Below are positions 17,500 through 27,760 of a stretch of DNA of 64,000 nucleotides, piece after piece. The notes under the pieces are model-generated. The model saw only the letters and a list, made by a program, of their open reading frames with translations, ran no database searches and was not told the origin of the DNA. Numbering within the stretch: the first letter of the stretch is position 1; each line of letters starts with the position of its first letter. Origin of the DNA: Pseudonocardia nigra (lineage in GTDB: Bacteria; Actinomycetota; Actinomycetes; Mycobacteriales; Pseudonocardiaceae); contig NZ_JAHKRK010000001.1 in the NCBI RefSeq assembly GCF_019396355.1, positions 62,001 through 126,000 of the forward strand, read 5' to 3'. Made by a program: the position numbers and the translations under genes.

Positions 17500-17528
17500 T
17501 TGCGATTATCGCATCGATCGCCTACCGT
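17500..17528 (+). promoter_or_regulatory. Promoter of XRE-TetR regulator: TTGCGA-17-TACCGT
   Basis: TTGCGA at 17500-17505 and TACCGT at 17523-17528 are 17 bp apart. The expected start point, about seven bases after the -10, coincides with the GTG at 17536, so a leaderless mRNA is likely. No ribosome-binding site is visible, which agrees. Confidence 0.45.
17501..17513. promoter_or_regulatory. Perfect palindrome TGCGAT-t-ATCGCA in the promoter
   Basis: Six-base arms around one base, lying between the -35 and -10 elements of the regulator gene. Binding here would block transcription, so autoregulation is the simplest reading. It may also control the divergent SDR operon. Confidence 0.5.
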
Positions 17529-17535
17529 GGGCGCC

Positions 17536-18363
17536 GTGGCCGCCACCCTGACGGACCGTGTTCGCGAGGTCATCCGCGGCTCGGGCATGACCCAGCGCGA
17601 TTTCGCCGACCGACTCGGCATGGAGCCGACCAAGCTCTCCAAGTCCCTCAACGGCGCGCGTCGCTTCACCCACGAGGAGATCGCGGGGATCGCCGAGGCG
17701 GGCGGCGCCACCGTGGACTGGCTGCTGCGCGGTACGAACAGAAGCGCCCCGCCGCTAGTCGCGACCAGCGGCCTGAAGGGTGACGACGGCCGTCGGGGCG
17801 AGATCCTGGAGGCCGCCTGGCGCCTCATCGCCCGCAACGGCTACCACGTCGTCCGCGTGGCCGACATCGCGAAGGCGTGCGGAACGAGCACCGCCGCCGT
17901 CCACTACTGGTTCCCGACGAAGGAGGACCTGCTCAACGCCGCGCTGCGGTACTCGGTGGAGCAGGCGTTCGCCCGCCAGAGCAGCCGTCTGCGCGAGGTG
18001 GACGACGCCCACGAGCGGTTGCTTCTCCTGATCGAGCTCCAGCTGCCGAAGCCCGGTCAGCTGCTCGAGGAATGGTCGGTCTGGCTGCAGTTCTGGGCCG
18101 AGGCGGCGCTGCGCCCGGACGTGCGGCCGTTCCACAACGACTTCTATGCCCGGTGGCGTGACACGGTCACGCGCATCGTCCGGCGGGGCCAGCGGCAGGG
18201 AGTGTTCCGCAACGTCGACACCGACGCCGTCGCCCTGCGCTTCACCGCGCTCACCGACGGGCTGACGATCCAGCTGCTCACCGGCACCGGCATCACCATC
18301 GACACGGTCCGAACCGCGCTACGCGACTTCGTCACCTGCGAGCTGCTCGTCGACGACGCATAG
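17536..18363 (+). CDS. Regulator with XRE-type HTH fused to a TetR-type HTH and ligand domain
   Basis: 275 residues from GTG 17536 (GTG 17527 is possible). Residues about 3-65 form a lambda-repressor/XRE helix-turn-helix (VREVIRGSGMTQRDFADRLGMEPTKLSKSLNG). A short linker leads to a complete TetR helix-turn-helix (ILEAAWRLIARNGYHVVRVADIAKACGTSTAAVHYWFPTKEDLLNAAL) and a TetR ligand-binding domain (EWSVWLQFWAEAAL). Having two different DNA-binding heads in one chain is unusual. It diverges from the acyl-CoA operon starting at 17414 and probably controls it. A strong hairpin follows its stop. Confidence 0.82.
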   Translation: MAATLTDRVREVIRGSGMTQRDFADRLGMEPTKLSKSLNGARRFTHEEIAGIAEAGGATVDWLLRGTNRSAPPLVATSGLKGDDGRRGEILEAAWRLIARNGYHVVRVADIAKACGTSTAAVHYWFPTKEDLLNAALRYSVEQAFARQSSRLREVDDAHERLLLLIELQLPKPGQLLEEWSVWLQFWAEAALRPDVRPFHNDFYARWRDTVTRIVRRGQRQGVFRNVDTDAVALRFTALTDGLTIQLLTGTGITIDTVRTALRDFVTCELLVDDA

Positions 18364-18372
18364 CGCACGGCC

Positions 18373-18411
18373 GCCGGTAGCCGTCCCGCACGACACGGGA
18401 CGGCTACCGGC
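18373..18411. terminator. Strong bidirectional hairpin terminator
   Basis: A 16-bp perfect stem (18373-18388 with 18396-18411) and a 7-base loop lie between the convergent ends of the XRE-TetR gene and betT. The position and perfect pairing fit a bidirectional terminator, though no T-run is present. Confidence 0.75.
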
Positions 18412-18417
18412 CGACGC

Positions 18418-20460
18418 TCAGGAGGTGTGCCGCTCCCCCAGGCGCAGGAACTCCAGGTGCCGCTCGTACTGGTCCAGGACGTCGTCGATCAGCTGCGCGT
18501 GCGTGTAGCCCATGACGTCGTAGCCCTGGCCGCCCTCGCGCATGTGCACCTCCAGGCGGGAGTACGTGGTGTCCCCGGGTCGCCCGTCGGTCGCGTACAC
18601 CGGGACCGGCGCCTCCTCCTGCCGGATGCGGTAGTGGAAGGGATGGTCCCCGCGGAGATCCGCCACGAGCTCGGTGTAGGTCTCACCGTGGTCGTCGGTC
18701 GTCTTCCGCGCGTCCGCCTCGACGCCGCGGGTGTGGAGCTCCGTCGCCACCTCCTGGAGCGCGGGCAGGGCGACCTCGTCGAGGTACTGCTCTGCCGACG
18801 CCTTGTCGGGCACCGCCATCGCCCGGTTGAGGCGTGTGCGCCAGTTCAGGGCCCGGTGCTGGTCGCCGCTACCCGCGGTGCGGCTCGACAGCCGGCCCGG
18901 CAGGCTCTGCCGGTGGCTCTCCGCGCGGTGGGCCTCCACGCGGAGCGCCTTGTACAGGCCGACCATCACCAGCACCATCACGAACCCGAACGGCAGTCCC
19001 ATGATGATGGTGGCGTTCTGGAGCGCGGGTACGCCGCCCACGATGAGCATCGCGGCCGTGAGCAGGCCGGTGGCGACGCCCCAGAAGATGCGCACCCCGC
19101 TGCCGCCGTCGTCCTGCGGCGTCCGCAGGTGCGAGGACAGGTTCGCCATGACCAGCGCACCGGAGTCGGCCGACGTCACGTAGAACAGCAGCCCCACGAA
19201 GGTCGCGATCGAGGCGACGAGCGGGAACGCCGGATACTCCATCAGCAGCGTGTAGAAGCCCTGCTCGGGGGTGTTCATCGCGAGCTCGCCGAACGCCGCG
19301 TCGCCGCTGCGCACCCGCTCGATCGCGCTGTTGCCGAAGATCGAGATCCACATGAGGATGTAGGAGAACGGGATGATCATCGTGCCGGCGACGAACTGCC
19401 GGATCGTGCGCCCGCGCGAGATGCGGGCGAGGAAGAGCCCGACGAAGGACGCCCAGGCGATCCACCACGCCCAGAAGAACAGCGTCCAGCCGTTGAGCCA
19501 CTCCACGGGGCGGTCGAAGGCGAACGTCTGCAACGTCATGTCGGCGAAGCCGCTGACGTAGTCGCCGATGTTGAGCACCAGCCCGTTGAGCAGGAACACG
19601 GTGTTCCCGGCGACGAGGACGAACGCGGCCAGCCCGATGGCCAGCAGGACGTTGAGCTGCGAGAGCCGCTTGATGCCCCGGTCGATTCCGCTCACCGCGG
19701 ACAGCGTCGCGATCACCACCGCCAGCGCGATCAGCCCGATCTGCGAGCCCCTCCCCGCGGGGATCCCGAACAGCACCTCGAGACCGAAGCTCAGCTGGAC
19801 GACGCCGATGCCCAGCGAGGTGGCGACACCGAAGATCGTGCCGAGCACCGCGGCGAGGTCGACCGCATGCCCCAGCCCACCGTGCACGCGCTTGCCGACG
19901 ATCGGGTAGAGCGCCGACCGGATCGCCAGCGGCAGGTTCATGCGGTAGGAGAAGTACGCGAGCGTCATCCCCATCAGCGCGTACATGCCCCAGCCGCTGA
20001 CGCCGTAGTGGAACAGCGTCCACACCGTCGCTTCCCGCGCGGCCTCCACCGTCTCCCCCGGACCGACGGGCGGGGCGAGGTACTGCGTCACCGGTTCCGC
20101 GACCGCGAAGAACATCAGGTCCGTGCCGATGCCCGCGGCGAAGAGCATGGAGGCCCACGCGAACGTGCTGTACTCCGGCCTCGAGTGATCGGGCCCGAGC
20201 TTGATGTTGCCGTACCGGGAGAACGCGAGCAGCACGACGAAGACGAGCACCACCGTCGCGAAGAGGATGTAGAACCAGCCGAACCACTCCGACGTCCAGC
20301 CGACCAGCGTGCCGATCGCGTCCGCGGCCGCGGTCGGGGCTGCGATCGCCCAGACGGCGACGACCACGACGCCGACCGCCGAGCCGTAGAAGACGGGCCG
20401 CTTGATCCGGGCACGTGGTTCGGTGCCGGTGCCGGTCGCGGGGGCCGCAGGCTCGCTCAC
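18418..20460 (-). CDS. betT: Choline BCCT transporter BetT
   Basis: 680 residues, the size of the long BetT proteins. Twelve helices carry the BCCT signature ([19 protein letters not shown]) and the trimethylammonium-site region [13 protein letters not shown]. The last about 170 residues are the cytoplasmic BetT domain ([32 protein letters not shown]) linked in E. coli and Pseudomonas to osmotic control. The GTG start is preceded by GGAGGGACATC and overlaps the betA stop. It imports choline for oxidation by the two upstream enzymes in the same operon. Confidence 0.9.
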   Translation of the reverse strand: MSEPAAPATGTGTEPRARIKRPVFYGSAVGVVVVAVWAIAAPTAAADAIGTLVGWTSEWFGWFYILFATVVLVFVVLLAFSRYGNIKLGPDHSRPEYSTFAWASMLFAAGIGTDLMFFAVAEPVTQYLAPPVGPGETVEAAREATVWTLFHYGVSGWGMYALMGMTLAYFSYRMNLPLAIRSALYPIVGKRVHGGLGHAVDLAAVLGTIFGVATSLGIGVVQLSFGLEVLFGIPAGRGSQIGLIALAVVIATLSAVSGIDRGIKRLSQLNVLLAIGLAAFVLVAGNTVFLLNGLVLNIGDYVSGFADMTLQTFAFDRPVEWLNGWTLFFWAWWIAWASFVGLFLARISRGRTIRQFVAGTMIIPFSYILMWISIFGNSAIERVRSGDAAFGELAMNTPEQGFYTLLMEYPAFPLVASIATFVGLLFYVTSADSGALVMANLSSHLRTPQDDGGSGVRIFWGVATGLLTAAMLIVGGVPALQNATIIMGLPFGFVMVLVMVGLYKALRVEAHRAESHRQSLPGRLSSRTAGSGDQHRALNWRTRLNRAMAVPDKASAEQYLDEVALPALQEVATELHTRGVEADARKTTDDHGETYTELVADLRGDHPFHYRIRQEEAPVPVYATDGRPGDTTYSRLEVHMREGGQGYDVMGYTHAQLIDDVLDQYERHLEFLRLGERHTS

Positions 20461-22160
20461 GATGTCCCTCCAGTGGTGATCGTGTTCCGCGGGTCGCCCG
20501 GCGGGTAGGGCGGCATGCCCTCGCCGTGGCGGTAGAAGGGAACGTCGAGGGCGGGGAGCGGCTCGTTGCCCGCGATCAGGTCGGCGGCCTTCTCGGCGAT
20601 CATCATCACGGGCGCGTAGATGTTGCCGTTGGTGACGTAGGGCATCACGGACGCGTCGACGACGCGCAGGCCCTCCACGCCGTGCACCCGCATCGTGGCG
20701 GGATCGACGACGCTCATGTCGTCGGTGCCCATCTTCGCGGTGCACGACGGGTGCAGTGCGGTCTCCGCGTCGCGGGCCACCCAGTCCAGGATCTCCTCGT
20801 CCGTCTCCACCAACGGCCCCGGCGAGATCTCACCGGCGCTGAACGGCGCGAAGGCGGGCTGTTCGAGGATCGTGCGCGCGGCGCGGATCATCTCGATCCA
20901 CTCCCGGCGGTCGTTCTCGGTGGACAGGTAGTTGAACCGGAGCGCGGGGTGCTCGAACGGGTCGGCCGACTTGATCTTCAGGGTGCCGCGCACGTCGGAG
21001 TACATCGGTCCGATGTGGACCTGGTAGCCGTGCTCGCTCGCCGGCCGCGACCCGTCGTACCGGATCGCGATCGGCAGGAAGTGGAACATCAGGTTCGGAT
21101 AGGCGACCGAGTCGTTGCTGCGGATGAACCCACCCGCCTCGAAGTGGTTGGAGGCCCCGACGCCGCGGCGGAGGAAGAGCCACTCGGCGCCGATACGGGG
21201 CTTGTGCCGGTGCTTGAGCCACGGGGCGATCGACACCGGCTGCTTGCTGGCGTGCTGGATGTAGACCTCGAGGTGGTCCTGCAGGTTCTCCCCCACCCCG
21301 GGCAGGTCGACGACGCTCGTGATCCCGAGCGCCTGGAGCTCCTGCGCGTTCCCGATCCCGGCCAGCTGGAGCAGCTGCGGGGAGTTGATCGCGCCGCCGC
21401 ACAGGATCACCTCACCGGCGGCGACGCTGCGCGCGAACCGGCCACCGCGCAGGTAGTCGACCCCGACGGCCCGGTTGCCGCGCATCCGTAGGCCCGTCAC
21501 CTGGGAGAGCGTGTGCACGGTGAGGTTCGGTCGCTTGATCACCGGGTGCAGGTACGCACGGGCCGCACTCAGCCGCCGGCCGCGGTGGACGTTGCGGTCG
21601 AACGGCGCGAACCCCTCCTGGCGGTAGCCGTTCACGTCGTCGGTCAGCCGGTGCCCGGCCTGCTGCACGGCCTCGAAGAACGCGCCGAACAACGGGTTGG
21701 TCGCGGGCCCGCGCTCCAGGACGAGCGGACCGGAACCCCCGCGCCAGGCGTCGGCGCCCGCCAGGCAGGTCTCCATGCGCTTGAAGTAGGGCAGGCAGTG
21801 GGCGTAGTCCCACTGCTCCATCCCCTTGTCGCCGGCCCAGCGCTCGTAGTCGAGGGGATTGCCGCGCTGGAAGATCATCCCGTTGATGCTGCTGGACCCG
21901 CCGAGCACCTTGCCGCGGGCGTGGTAGACGCGGCGACCGTTCATGAACGGTTCCGGCTCGGACTCGTACTTCCAGTCGTAGAGCCGGTTGCCGATGGGAT
22001 AGGGCAACGCGGCCGGCATGTGGATGAACGGGTCGATCCGGAAGTCGCTGCGCCCCGCCTCGAGGACGAGGACGGTCGTGGACGGGTCGGCGCTCAGGCG
22101 GTTGGCCAGGGCGCACCCGGCGGACCCGCCGCCGACGATGACGAAGTCGTAGCCCTTCAT
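20457..22160 (-). CDS. betA: Choline dehydrogenase (GMC oxidoreductase)
   Basis: 567 residues, close to the usual BetA length. FAD-binding [20 protein letters not shown] at the N-terminus, GMC signature 1 ([27 protein letters not shown]), signature 2 ([15 protein letters not shown]), and the C-terminal HPSCTAKMG and [21 protein letters not shown]. It oxidises choline to betaine aldehyde, and often on to betaine, at the membrane face. The ATG overlaps the betB stop by four bases and the end overlaps betT, giving a tightly coupled betB-betA-betT operon. Substrate assignment rests on family motifs plus this context. Confidence 0.9.
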   Translation of the reverse strand: MKGYDFVIVGGGSAGCALANRLSADPSTTVLVLEAGRSDFRIDPFIHMPAALPYPIGNRLYDWKYESEPEPFMNGRRVYHARGKVLGGSSSINGMIFQRGNPLDYERWAGDKGMEQWDYAHCLPYFKRMETCLAGADAWRGGSGPLVLERGPATNPLFGAFFEAVQQAGHRLTDDVNGYRQEGFAPFDRNVHRGRRLSAARAYLHPVIKRPNLTVHTLSQVTGLRMRGNRAVGVDYLRGGRFARSVAAGEVILCGGAINSPQLLQLAGIGNAQELQALGITSVVDLPGVGENLQDHLEVYIQHASKQPVSIAPWLKHRHKPRIGAEWLFLRRGVGASNHFEAGGFIRSNDSVAYPNLMFHFLPIAIRYDGSRPASEHGYQVHIGPMYSDVRGTLKIKSADPFEHPALRFNYLSTENDRREWIEMIRAARTILEQPAFAPFSAGEISPGPLVETDEEILDWVARDAETALHPSCTAKMGTDDMSVVDPATMRVHGVEGLRVVDASVMPYVTNGNIYAPVMMIAEKAADLIAGNEPLPALDVPFYRHGEGMPPYPPGDPRNTITTGGTS

Positions 22161-23662
22161 GCGCCCTCCCCGGCCGGCTCGCCGAACCAGTACTGCGCGG
22201 CCGGCTTCGTGTTGTGCCAGATGTGCTTGGTCTCGCGGTACTCGTTGAGCCCGGCCAGGCCGAGCTCCCGGCCGATCCCCGACTGCTTGTAGCCGCCCCA
22301 CTCCGCCTGCGGCACGTAGGGGTGGTAGTCGTTGATCCAGATCGTGCCGTGCCGCAGTCGGCGTGCCACGCGCTCGGCACGGCCGGCGTTCTCCGTCCAC
22401 ACCGCGCCCGCGAGCCCGTAGATGGTGTGGTTGGCGATCTCCACGGCGCGGTCCTCGAACTCGTCGGGCGACGACCCGCCGAACGTCTCCACGGTGAGTA
22501 CCGGACCGAACGACTCCTCCTGCACCACGCTCATGTCCGCCGTGCAGTCGTCGAGGATCGTCGGCAGGTAGAAGAAGCCCTTGTCCAGCTCCGGGTCGTC
22601 GGGGCGACGGCCACCGACGCGCAGGGTCGCGCCTTCGGCGAGCCCGGCCGCGACGTAGGACTCCACCTTCTCGCGGTGCTCGGCGCTGATCAGCGGCCCG
22701 GTCTCGGCGCCGGAGTCGAAGGGCCCGCCGACACGGATCTTCTCCGCGCGCCGGACCAGCTCGTCGACGAAATCGTCGTGGATCGACTCCTCGACGATGA
22801 GTCGGGCGCCGCCCGAGCACACCTGGCCGGAGTCGAGGAAGACCGCGGTCAGCGCGTAGTCGAGTGCGACGTCGAGGTCCGCGTCGGCGAACACGATGTT
22901 GGGGTTCTTGCCGCCGAGCTCGAGGGCCACCTTCTTCACGGTGGCCGACGCGGCGGCCATGATCTTCCGACCGGTCTCCAGGCCCCCGGTGAACGAGACC
23001 AGGTCGACCTCGGGTGCCTCGGTGAGCGGGGCACCGACCCGCGCACCGGAGCCGAGGACGAGGTTCGCGACGCCGGCGGGCACGCCGGCCTCGGTGAGCG
23101 CGTTCATCAGCCAGATCGACGTGGACGGGGTGAGCTCGCTGGGCTTGAGGACGAAGGTGTTCCCCGCCGCCAGCGCCGGAGCGACCTTCCAGGAGGTCTG
23201 CAGCAGCGGATAGTTCCACGGGGTGATCAGCGCGCAGACGCCCACGGGCTCGTGGACGATCCGGCTCGAGACGTTCGGCATGCCCGGGTCCACGACGCGC
23301 CCGGAGTCGGCGTTGGCCAGGCCCGCGTAGTGCCGGAACACGCCGACGATGTCGTCGACGTCGATCTCGGACTCGACGAGCCGCTTGCCGGTGTCGAGGG
23401 ACTCGCGGCGGGCGACCTCGGACTTCTCCGCCTCGAGGAGATCGGCGACCCGGTGCAGGATCTGCGCGCGCTCCAGCGCGCTGGTGTCCCGCCACGGTCC
23501 GTGGTCGAACGCGCGGCGGGCGGCGCGCACCGCCGCCAGCGCGTCCTCGGCCGTCCCTTCCGAGACGGCGGCGACGACGCTGCCGTCCGCGGGGCACCGG
23601 ATCTCGCGGCTCCCGCCGTCGCCCGCGTCCCGCCAGGTTCCATCGATGAAGAGCTCGGGCAT
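22157..23662 (-). CDS. betB: Betaine-aldehyde dehydrogenase
   Basis: 501-residue aldehyde dehydrogenase. The catalytic Glu is in LELGGKNP and the catalytic Cys in [36 protein letters not shown] binds NAD. It converts betaine aldehyde to glycine betaine, the osmoprotectant. It is the first gene of the operon, with AAAGG before the ATG. The region upstream carries a large inverted repeat over a possible promoter. Aldehyde dehydrogenase specificity is hard to read, but the betA/betT partners make BetB likely. Confidence 0.9.
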   Translation of the reverse strand: MPELFIDGTWRDAGDGGSREIRCPADGSVVAAVSEGTAEDALAAVRAARRAFDHGPWRDTSALERAQILHRVADLLEAEKSEVARRESLDTGKRLVESEIDVDDIVGVFRHYAGLANADSGRVVDPGMPNVSSRIVHEPVGVCALITPWNYPLLQTSWKVAPALAAGNTFVLKPSELTPSTSIWLMNALTEAGVPAGVANLVLGSGARVGAPLTEAPEVDLVSFTGGLETGRKIMAAASATVKKVALELGGKNPNIVFADADLDVALDYALTAVFLDSGQVCSGGARLIVEESIHDDFVDELVRRAEKIRVGGPFDSGAETGPLISAEHREKVESYVAAGLAEGATLRVGGRRPDDPELDKGFFYLPTILDDCTADMSVVQEESFGPVLTVETFGGSSPDEFEDRAVEIANHTIYGLAGAVWTENAGRAERVARRLRHGTIWINDYHPYVPQAEWGGYKQSGIGRELGLAGLNEYRETKHIWHNTKPAAQYWFGEPAGEGA

Positions 23663-23688
23663 CGCTGCCTTTCGTTCGTGCAGGCACA

Positions 23689-23728
23689 GTGTTGCGTGTA
23701 GCGCACATGCCTGCGTGCAGTGCAACAC
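23689..23728. promoter_or_regulatory. Inverted repeat GTGTTGC...GCAACAC over the bet promoter
   Basis: Seven-base perfect arms 26 bp apart, 27 bases upstream of betB. On the minus strand one arm overlaps TTGCAC, a -35 candidate 17-18 bp before GCTACAC, and the other lies just past it. The layout suits a dimeric repressor that senses choline or osmolarity. No betI-like gene adjoins it. Confidence 0.45.
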
Positions 23729-23902
23729 AATCGCGTGGCGCCTCCGCCGCGTCAAGGGGCCGAAGGCGTGCGACGAGTGTGGCGGAAGACGGGAGAACCC
23801 GCCGCTCGACGCGGGGGGCGTGGGACATCCACTTCGGCCCGGGGAAGCATCCGGCGCCTCGCCTATCCTCCGTGCAGGTCGTCCTGGGGGGGAGAGATCA
23901 TC

Positions 23903-25840
23903 ATGGGTGGGGTCCGGGAGGATCCTCCGGCCGATCTCGTCGCCGGCCGGTACCGGCCACGGCAGCTGGTGGGCGCCGGCGGCATGGGGACGGTCTGGCG
24001 AGCCACGGACGAGCTCCTCGGCCGGGAGGTGGCGATCAAACGGGTGCGACTGGGCGACCTGCCGCCCGCCCAGGTGGCAGCAGCCCGCGAGCGCACGATG
24101 CGCGAGGCGCGGATCGCCGCCGCGCTGCACCACCCGCACGTCGTGTCGATCTTCGATGTCGTGGTCGAGGACGACGAACCGTGGTTGATCCTGGAGTTCG
24201 TCGACTCCCGCAGCCTCGGTGGCGTGCTCGACGAACGCGGCCCGTTGCCACCCGCCGAGGTCGCGGCCATCGGGGCCCAGGTGGCCGGGGCGTTGGCCGC
24301 CGCGCACGAGGCCGGGATCGTGCACCGTGACGTCAAGCCCGACAACGTCCTCATCGACCGGTCGAGAACCCGCCGACCGGGCGAGCGGGTGCCCCTGGTG
24401 AAGCTCACCGACTTCGGCATCGCACACATCGCCGACGCCCCGACGATCACCGCGTCGCACCTGCTGACCGGCACCCCCGCCTACTTCGCGCCCGAGACGG
24501 CGCGCGGTCAGGGCACGGATCCGCGCAGCGACGTGTACGCGCTGGGCGCCACCCTGTACACCGCGATGGAGGGCCACCCGCCGTTCGGCAGCGGCGACGA
24601 CAACGTCCTGGGCCTGCTCAGCCGGATCGCCCGCGGCGACGTGCCGCCGCCACGTCGCGCCGGACCGCTGACCGACCTGTTGCGCCGGCTCATGGCCGAC
24701 GACCCGGACGCCCGCCCGACCGCGGCGCAGGCCCACCTCGAGCTCGACCGCCTGTCCGACACCCGCACATCCGCCGCGGCCACCGTCGTCGGGCCCGCCG
24801 CGCCCACGGCGCCCGTCGACACCCTGGTCACTGCGCCGGTTCCCCGACGCCGGCGGATGGCCGTGGCCGTGGTCGGCGTCCTCACCATGGCCGCCGCCGC
24901 CGTGGCGGTCACGATCGCCGCGTTCACGCCGGACCCGCCCGGTTCCGCCCGGCCCGCGTCCGGCGCGGCCGCCACCGGCGCACCGGCGGCCAACGGTGGG
25001 ACCGTCGCCATCGCCGACCCGGAGATCGCCGACCCGTGCTCACTCATGGACCCGGATGCGCTGGCGGAGTACGGCTCGACCGCGCTCGACCGGCACAACG
25101 CGACCTTCGCCGGCTGCCGGATCGACATCGTCCGCCCGGGCGGCAGCAGGGTGAGCGTGGCCGCCATGTTCGAGAACGCGCAGGAGGTCGTGCTGGCGAC
25201 CGACGGCACCGAGGGGCAGATGCGGGGTTTCACCGTCCTCCGGTTCCCGCACGGCGGAAGCCTCTGTCAACGGCGGGTGCTGCTGGCCGATGGCAACGGC
25301 GTGCTGCTCACGGCCACCGCCCATGACCCCGCCGCGGACACGGGCGCCCTCTGCGCCATCGCCGAGAGCGGCATGGTCACCGTGGTCGACCGACTGACCG
25401 AAGGAGGGCTGGGTGTCCGCGCCCGGCTCGACGCCGCCAGTCCGCTGGCCGGCATCGAGGCGTGCACCCTGCTCGCCGCGCCGGACCTGGCGGGAATCCC
25501 CGGCCTGTCGCCCGGGCGGCCGCGCTTCGCGGGCTGGGGATGCATCTGGAGCACGAACACGGCGCCCCGTCTCGACATCCACCTGTGGTACATGCGGCGC
25601 CCTCCCCTCGTTCCGGACGACGGCGTCGCAGCGGACTTCGCCGGCCGCCCCGGAACCGTCAGAGCCGGGGCGGGGCACTGCCTGGTCCAGTTCGTCCAGC
25701 GGAGGTACGCCGCCGGCGGCACGGACCGCGTCGAGACCGTCGCGTTGACGCACTACGGCAGCGGATCGCCGGACGACCTGTGCCGGACCGCGACGGCTCT
25801 CGCCACCGCGGCCGCGACCAAGCTCCCCCTCCCGACCTGA
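23903..25840 (+). CDS. Membrane Ser/Thr protein kinase with duplicated extracellular Cys-rich domain
   Basis: 645 residues. Kinase domain 17-285: glycine loop LVGAGGMGTVW, ATP-binding Lys46, catalytic HRDVKPDN with Asp143, DFG at 170-172, and APE. One membrane helix spans 319-341 after RRRR. The outer part has two related modules, each starting with a Cys-Leu motif (DPCSLMDPDALAEYG; IEACTLLAAPDLAGIPGL) and with paired cysteines, resembling the DUF3558 type of actinobacterial sensor domain. There are no PASTA repeats. ATG 23903 follows GGGGGGAG. It stands alone between the bet operon and the crotonase gene; the signal is unknown. Confidence 0.87.
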   Translation: MGGVREDPPADLVAGRYRPRQLVGAGGMGTVWRATDELLGREVAIKRVRLGDLPPAQVAAARERTMREARIAAALHHPHVVSIFDVVVEDDEPWLILEFVDSRSLGGVLDERGPLPPAEVAAIGAQVAGALAAAHEAGIVHRDVKPDNVLIDRSRTRRPGERVPLVKLTDFGIAHIADAPTITASHLLTGTPAYFAPETARGQGTDPRSDVYALGATLYTAMEGHPPFGSGDDNVLGLLSRIARGDVPPPRRAGPLTDLLRRLMADDPDARPTAAQAHLELDRLSDTRTSAAATVVGPAAPTAPVDTLVTAPVPRRRRMAVAVVGVLTMAAAAVAVTIAAFTPDPPGSARPASGAAATGAPAANGGTVAIADPEIADPCSLMDPDALAEYGSTALDRHNATFAGCRIDIVRPGGSRVSVAAMFENAQEVVLATDGTEGQMRGFTVLRFPHGGSLCQRRVLLADGNGVLLTATAHDPAADTGALCAIAESGMVTVVDRLTEGGLGVRARLDAASPLAGIEACTLLAAPDLAGIPGLSPGRPRFAGWGCIWSTNTAPRLDIHLWYMRRPPLVPDDGVAADFAGRPGTVRAGAGHCLVQFVQRRYAAGGTDRVETVALTHYGSGSPDDLCRTATALATAAATKLPLPT

Positions 25841-25871
25841 CAGGCGTCGGCGGACTCATCGGTCAGGAGGT

Positions 25872-26603
25872 TCAACCACGGAACGCTTCTTCCGGTCCTA
25901 TCTCGCCCGGCGTGCCCCCGGCCGGACAGGTCCCTGATCGGATCGTCGCCGATACTGCTGCGAATCCCCCTCGATACGCGGCTGAGACATCGCGTTTGAC
26001 GGCTCGGGCGGCGCGGTTCGGGTAGCGAGCGATCGCGTCCGCCAGCCGCTGGGCCTCGATCACGACGTCGTCGTCGGGGACGGATCGCATCGCGATGCCC
26101 GCTGTCACCAGCTGCGCCGCGTCCATCGGCTCGCATCCCAGCGTCAGCCGGAGGGCGAGCGCCATGGGGTACTTCGTGGCCATCCATGCCAGGTTGACTG
26201 GTGGCGTCATCCCCATCGCGGCCTCCTTCACCTGCAGGATCGCCGTCTCGCCCGCGACGAGCAGGTCGCAGGCCAGCGCGAGCGCCGCGCCGGCGTTGAT
26301 CGCGGCGCGCTCGAGGGCCGCGACCGTCGGCGTCGTCATCGCGTGGATCCGGAGGTGCAGGTCCGCCCAGGCGGCGCCGACGGCGGGCAGGTCGGGCTCG
26401 GCGAGGTCGAGTCCGGAGCAGAAGCATCCCCCCGCACCCCGGACGACGATCGCTGCGACGCCCGGATCGTGCTCGAGCTCCGCGAACGCGGTCTGCAACC
26501 TCCCGATCGTCTCCCGGATGATCGCGTTGCGCCGCCGGGGTCGGTTGAGGATCACGTCCGCGCGAGGTCCGTGGCGTTCGACGAGGACTGTTGCGGCGCT
26601 CAT
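25872..26603 (-). CDS. Enoyl-CoA hydratase/isomerase family protein, atypical active site
   Basis: 243-residue crotonase-fold protein. The oxyanion segment GGCFCSGLDLAEP is intact. At the first catalytic Glu the sequence reads INAGAALALACDL, so the Glu appears to be Ala. The second position keeps Glu (VKEAAMGMTPPV). It may therefore be an isomerase, hydrolase or lyase rather than a hydratase. It is the last gene of the operon that starts at 34422, with ATG overlapping the preceding stop. Confidence 0.82.
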   Translation of the reverse strand: MSAATVLVERHGPRADVILNRPRRRNAIIRETIGRLQTAFAELEHDPGVAAIVVRGAGGCFCSGLDLAEPDLPAVGAAWADLHLRIHAMTTPTVAALERAAINAGAALALACDLLVAGETAILQVKEAAMGMTPPVNLAWMATKYPMALALRLTLGCEPMDAAQLVTAGIAMRSVPDDDVVIEAQRLADAIARYPNRAARAVKRDVSAAYRGGFAAVSATIRSGTCPAGGTPGEIGPEEAFRG

Positions 26604-27760
26604 CGCGGCAGCCCCAGCACGCGCTCGGCGATGATCGTGCGCTGGATCTGGTTCGAGCCGCGGGCGATCCGCCGTCCCGGGCTCTCCAGCAGAACCCGCT
26701 GCAGCGGGGTCAGCCGGTAGCCGTCCTCGGCGGGCCGGGTGATCCCGTCGACCCCGAGCAGCTCCGCCGCCAGCAGGCCCATCTCCAGGTGCAGTTCCGA
26801 CCAATTGATCTTGTCGATGGCCTGGAGGACCTGGGCGCTGCGCCCGGCGGCCATCTCGTCCGCGACGCGGCGGCCGGTGAACCGCATGAGCTGCACCTGC
26901 GCGTACACGTCGACCATGCGCTCGGTCGCGGACGCGTCGAGCCGGTCGAGCTGCGCGAGCCGCCGGACCAGGTCCGTGAGCTCGCGCTCGTAGCCGAGGT
27001 ACTGCGAGGTGATGTGCCCGGCGCGCTCGGCGCCGAGCGTCGTCATCGCGACCTTCCAGCCGTTGTTCAGCCCGCCGATGACGTCGTCGAGGGACGCGAC
27101 CGCGTCGTCGAACAGCAGATGGTTGAAGCCGTGGTCGCCGGTCATCATCCGGATCGGTTCGACCCGGACACCACCCGCCGCCATGTCGAGGACGACGTAG
27201 GAGATGCCGCGGTGCCGCGGCGCGTCCGGGTCGGTGCGGCACAGCAGGAACACCCGGTTGGCGTTGTGCGCGCCGGACTGCCAGATCTTCTCCCCGGTGA
27301 TCCGCACCCGGTCGCCGTCCACGACACCGCGGGTGCGCAGCCGAGCCAGGTCCGACCCGGCCTCCGGCTCGGAGAAGCCCTGGCAGTACACGTCGTCGCC
27401 GGCGAGGATCCGGGGCAGCAGGCGCTCCTGCTGCTCCTCGGTCCCGTGCTGCAGGATCGCCGGGGCGAGCAACGTCTCGCCCATGCCGAGCGCCGGTCGC
27501 GGCACCCCCGCCCTCGCGAACTCCTCGTTGACGGCCATGCACGCGAAGGCGTCGAGCCCGCGCCCGCCGAACCGGGTCGGCCACGACAGGCAGAGCCAGC
27601 GCCCCGCGCGCAGGCGCTCGATCCAGGACCTCAGCTCGGGTCCGGTCTCGTAGTCCATGGGCTCGTGGGCGCCCGTCGCCGGCGGGGCGTGCGCCGCGTG
27701 CTCGCGCAACCGGTCCCGCACCTCGGCGCGCAGCTCTGCGAGGTCCTGTAGATCAGCCAT
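26600..27760 (-). CDS. Acyl-CoA dehydrogenase family protein (large-type subunit)
   Basis: 386 residues. Seen are WPTRFGGRGLDAFACMAVNEEFARAG, CQGFSEPEAGSDLARLRTRGVVDGD, ITGEKIWQSGAHNANRVFLLCRTD, and the C-terminal SPGRRIARGSNQIQRTIIAERVLGLPR. It should desaturate an acyl-CoA with FAD. Its gene overlaps by eight bases a second, shorter and more divergent acyl-CoA dehydrogenase. In actinobacteria such adjacent pairs often form heterotetramers (for example ChsE1-ChsE2 in steroid side-chain degradation); an alpha2beta2 enzyme is inferred here. Confidence 0.88.
   Translation of the reverse strand: MADLQDLAELRAEVRDRLREHAAHAPPATGAHEPMDYETGPELRSWIERLRAGRWLCLSWPTRFGGRGLDAFACMAVNEEFARAGVPRPALGMGETLLAPAILQHGTEEQQERLLPRILAGDDVYCQGFSEPEAGSDLARLRTRGVVDGDRVRITGEKIWQSGAHNANRVFLLCRTDPDAPRHRGISYVVLDMAAGGVRVEPIRMMTGDHGFNHLLFDDAVASLDDVIGGLNNGWKVAMTTLGAERAGHITSQYLGYERELTDLVRRLAQLDRLDASATERMVDVYAQVQLMRFTGRRVADEMAAGRSAQVLQAIDKINWSELHLEMGLLAAELLGVDGITRPAEDGYRLTPLQRVLLESPGRRIARGSNQIQRTIIAERVLGLPR

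Noticed and set aside
18427-20508. 693-residue plus-strand open frame opposite betT
   Set aside because: Antisense shadow; composition and lack of motifs are not protein-like.
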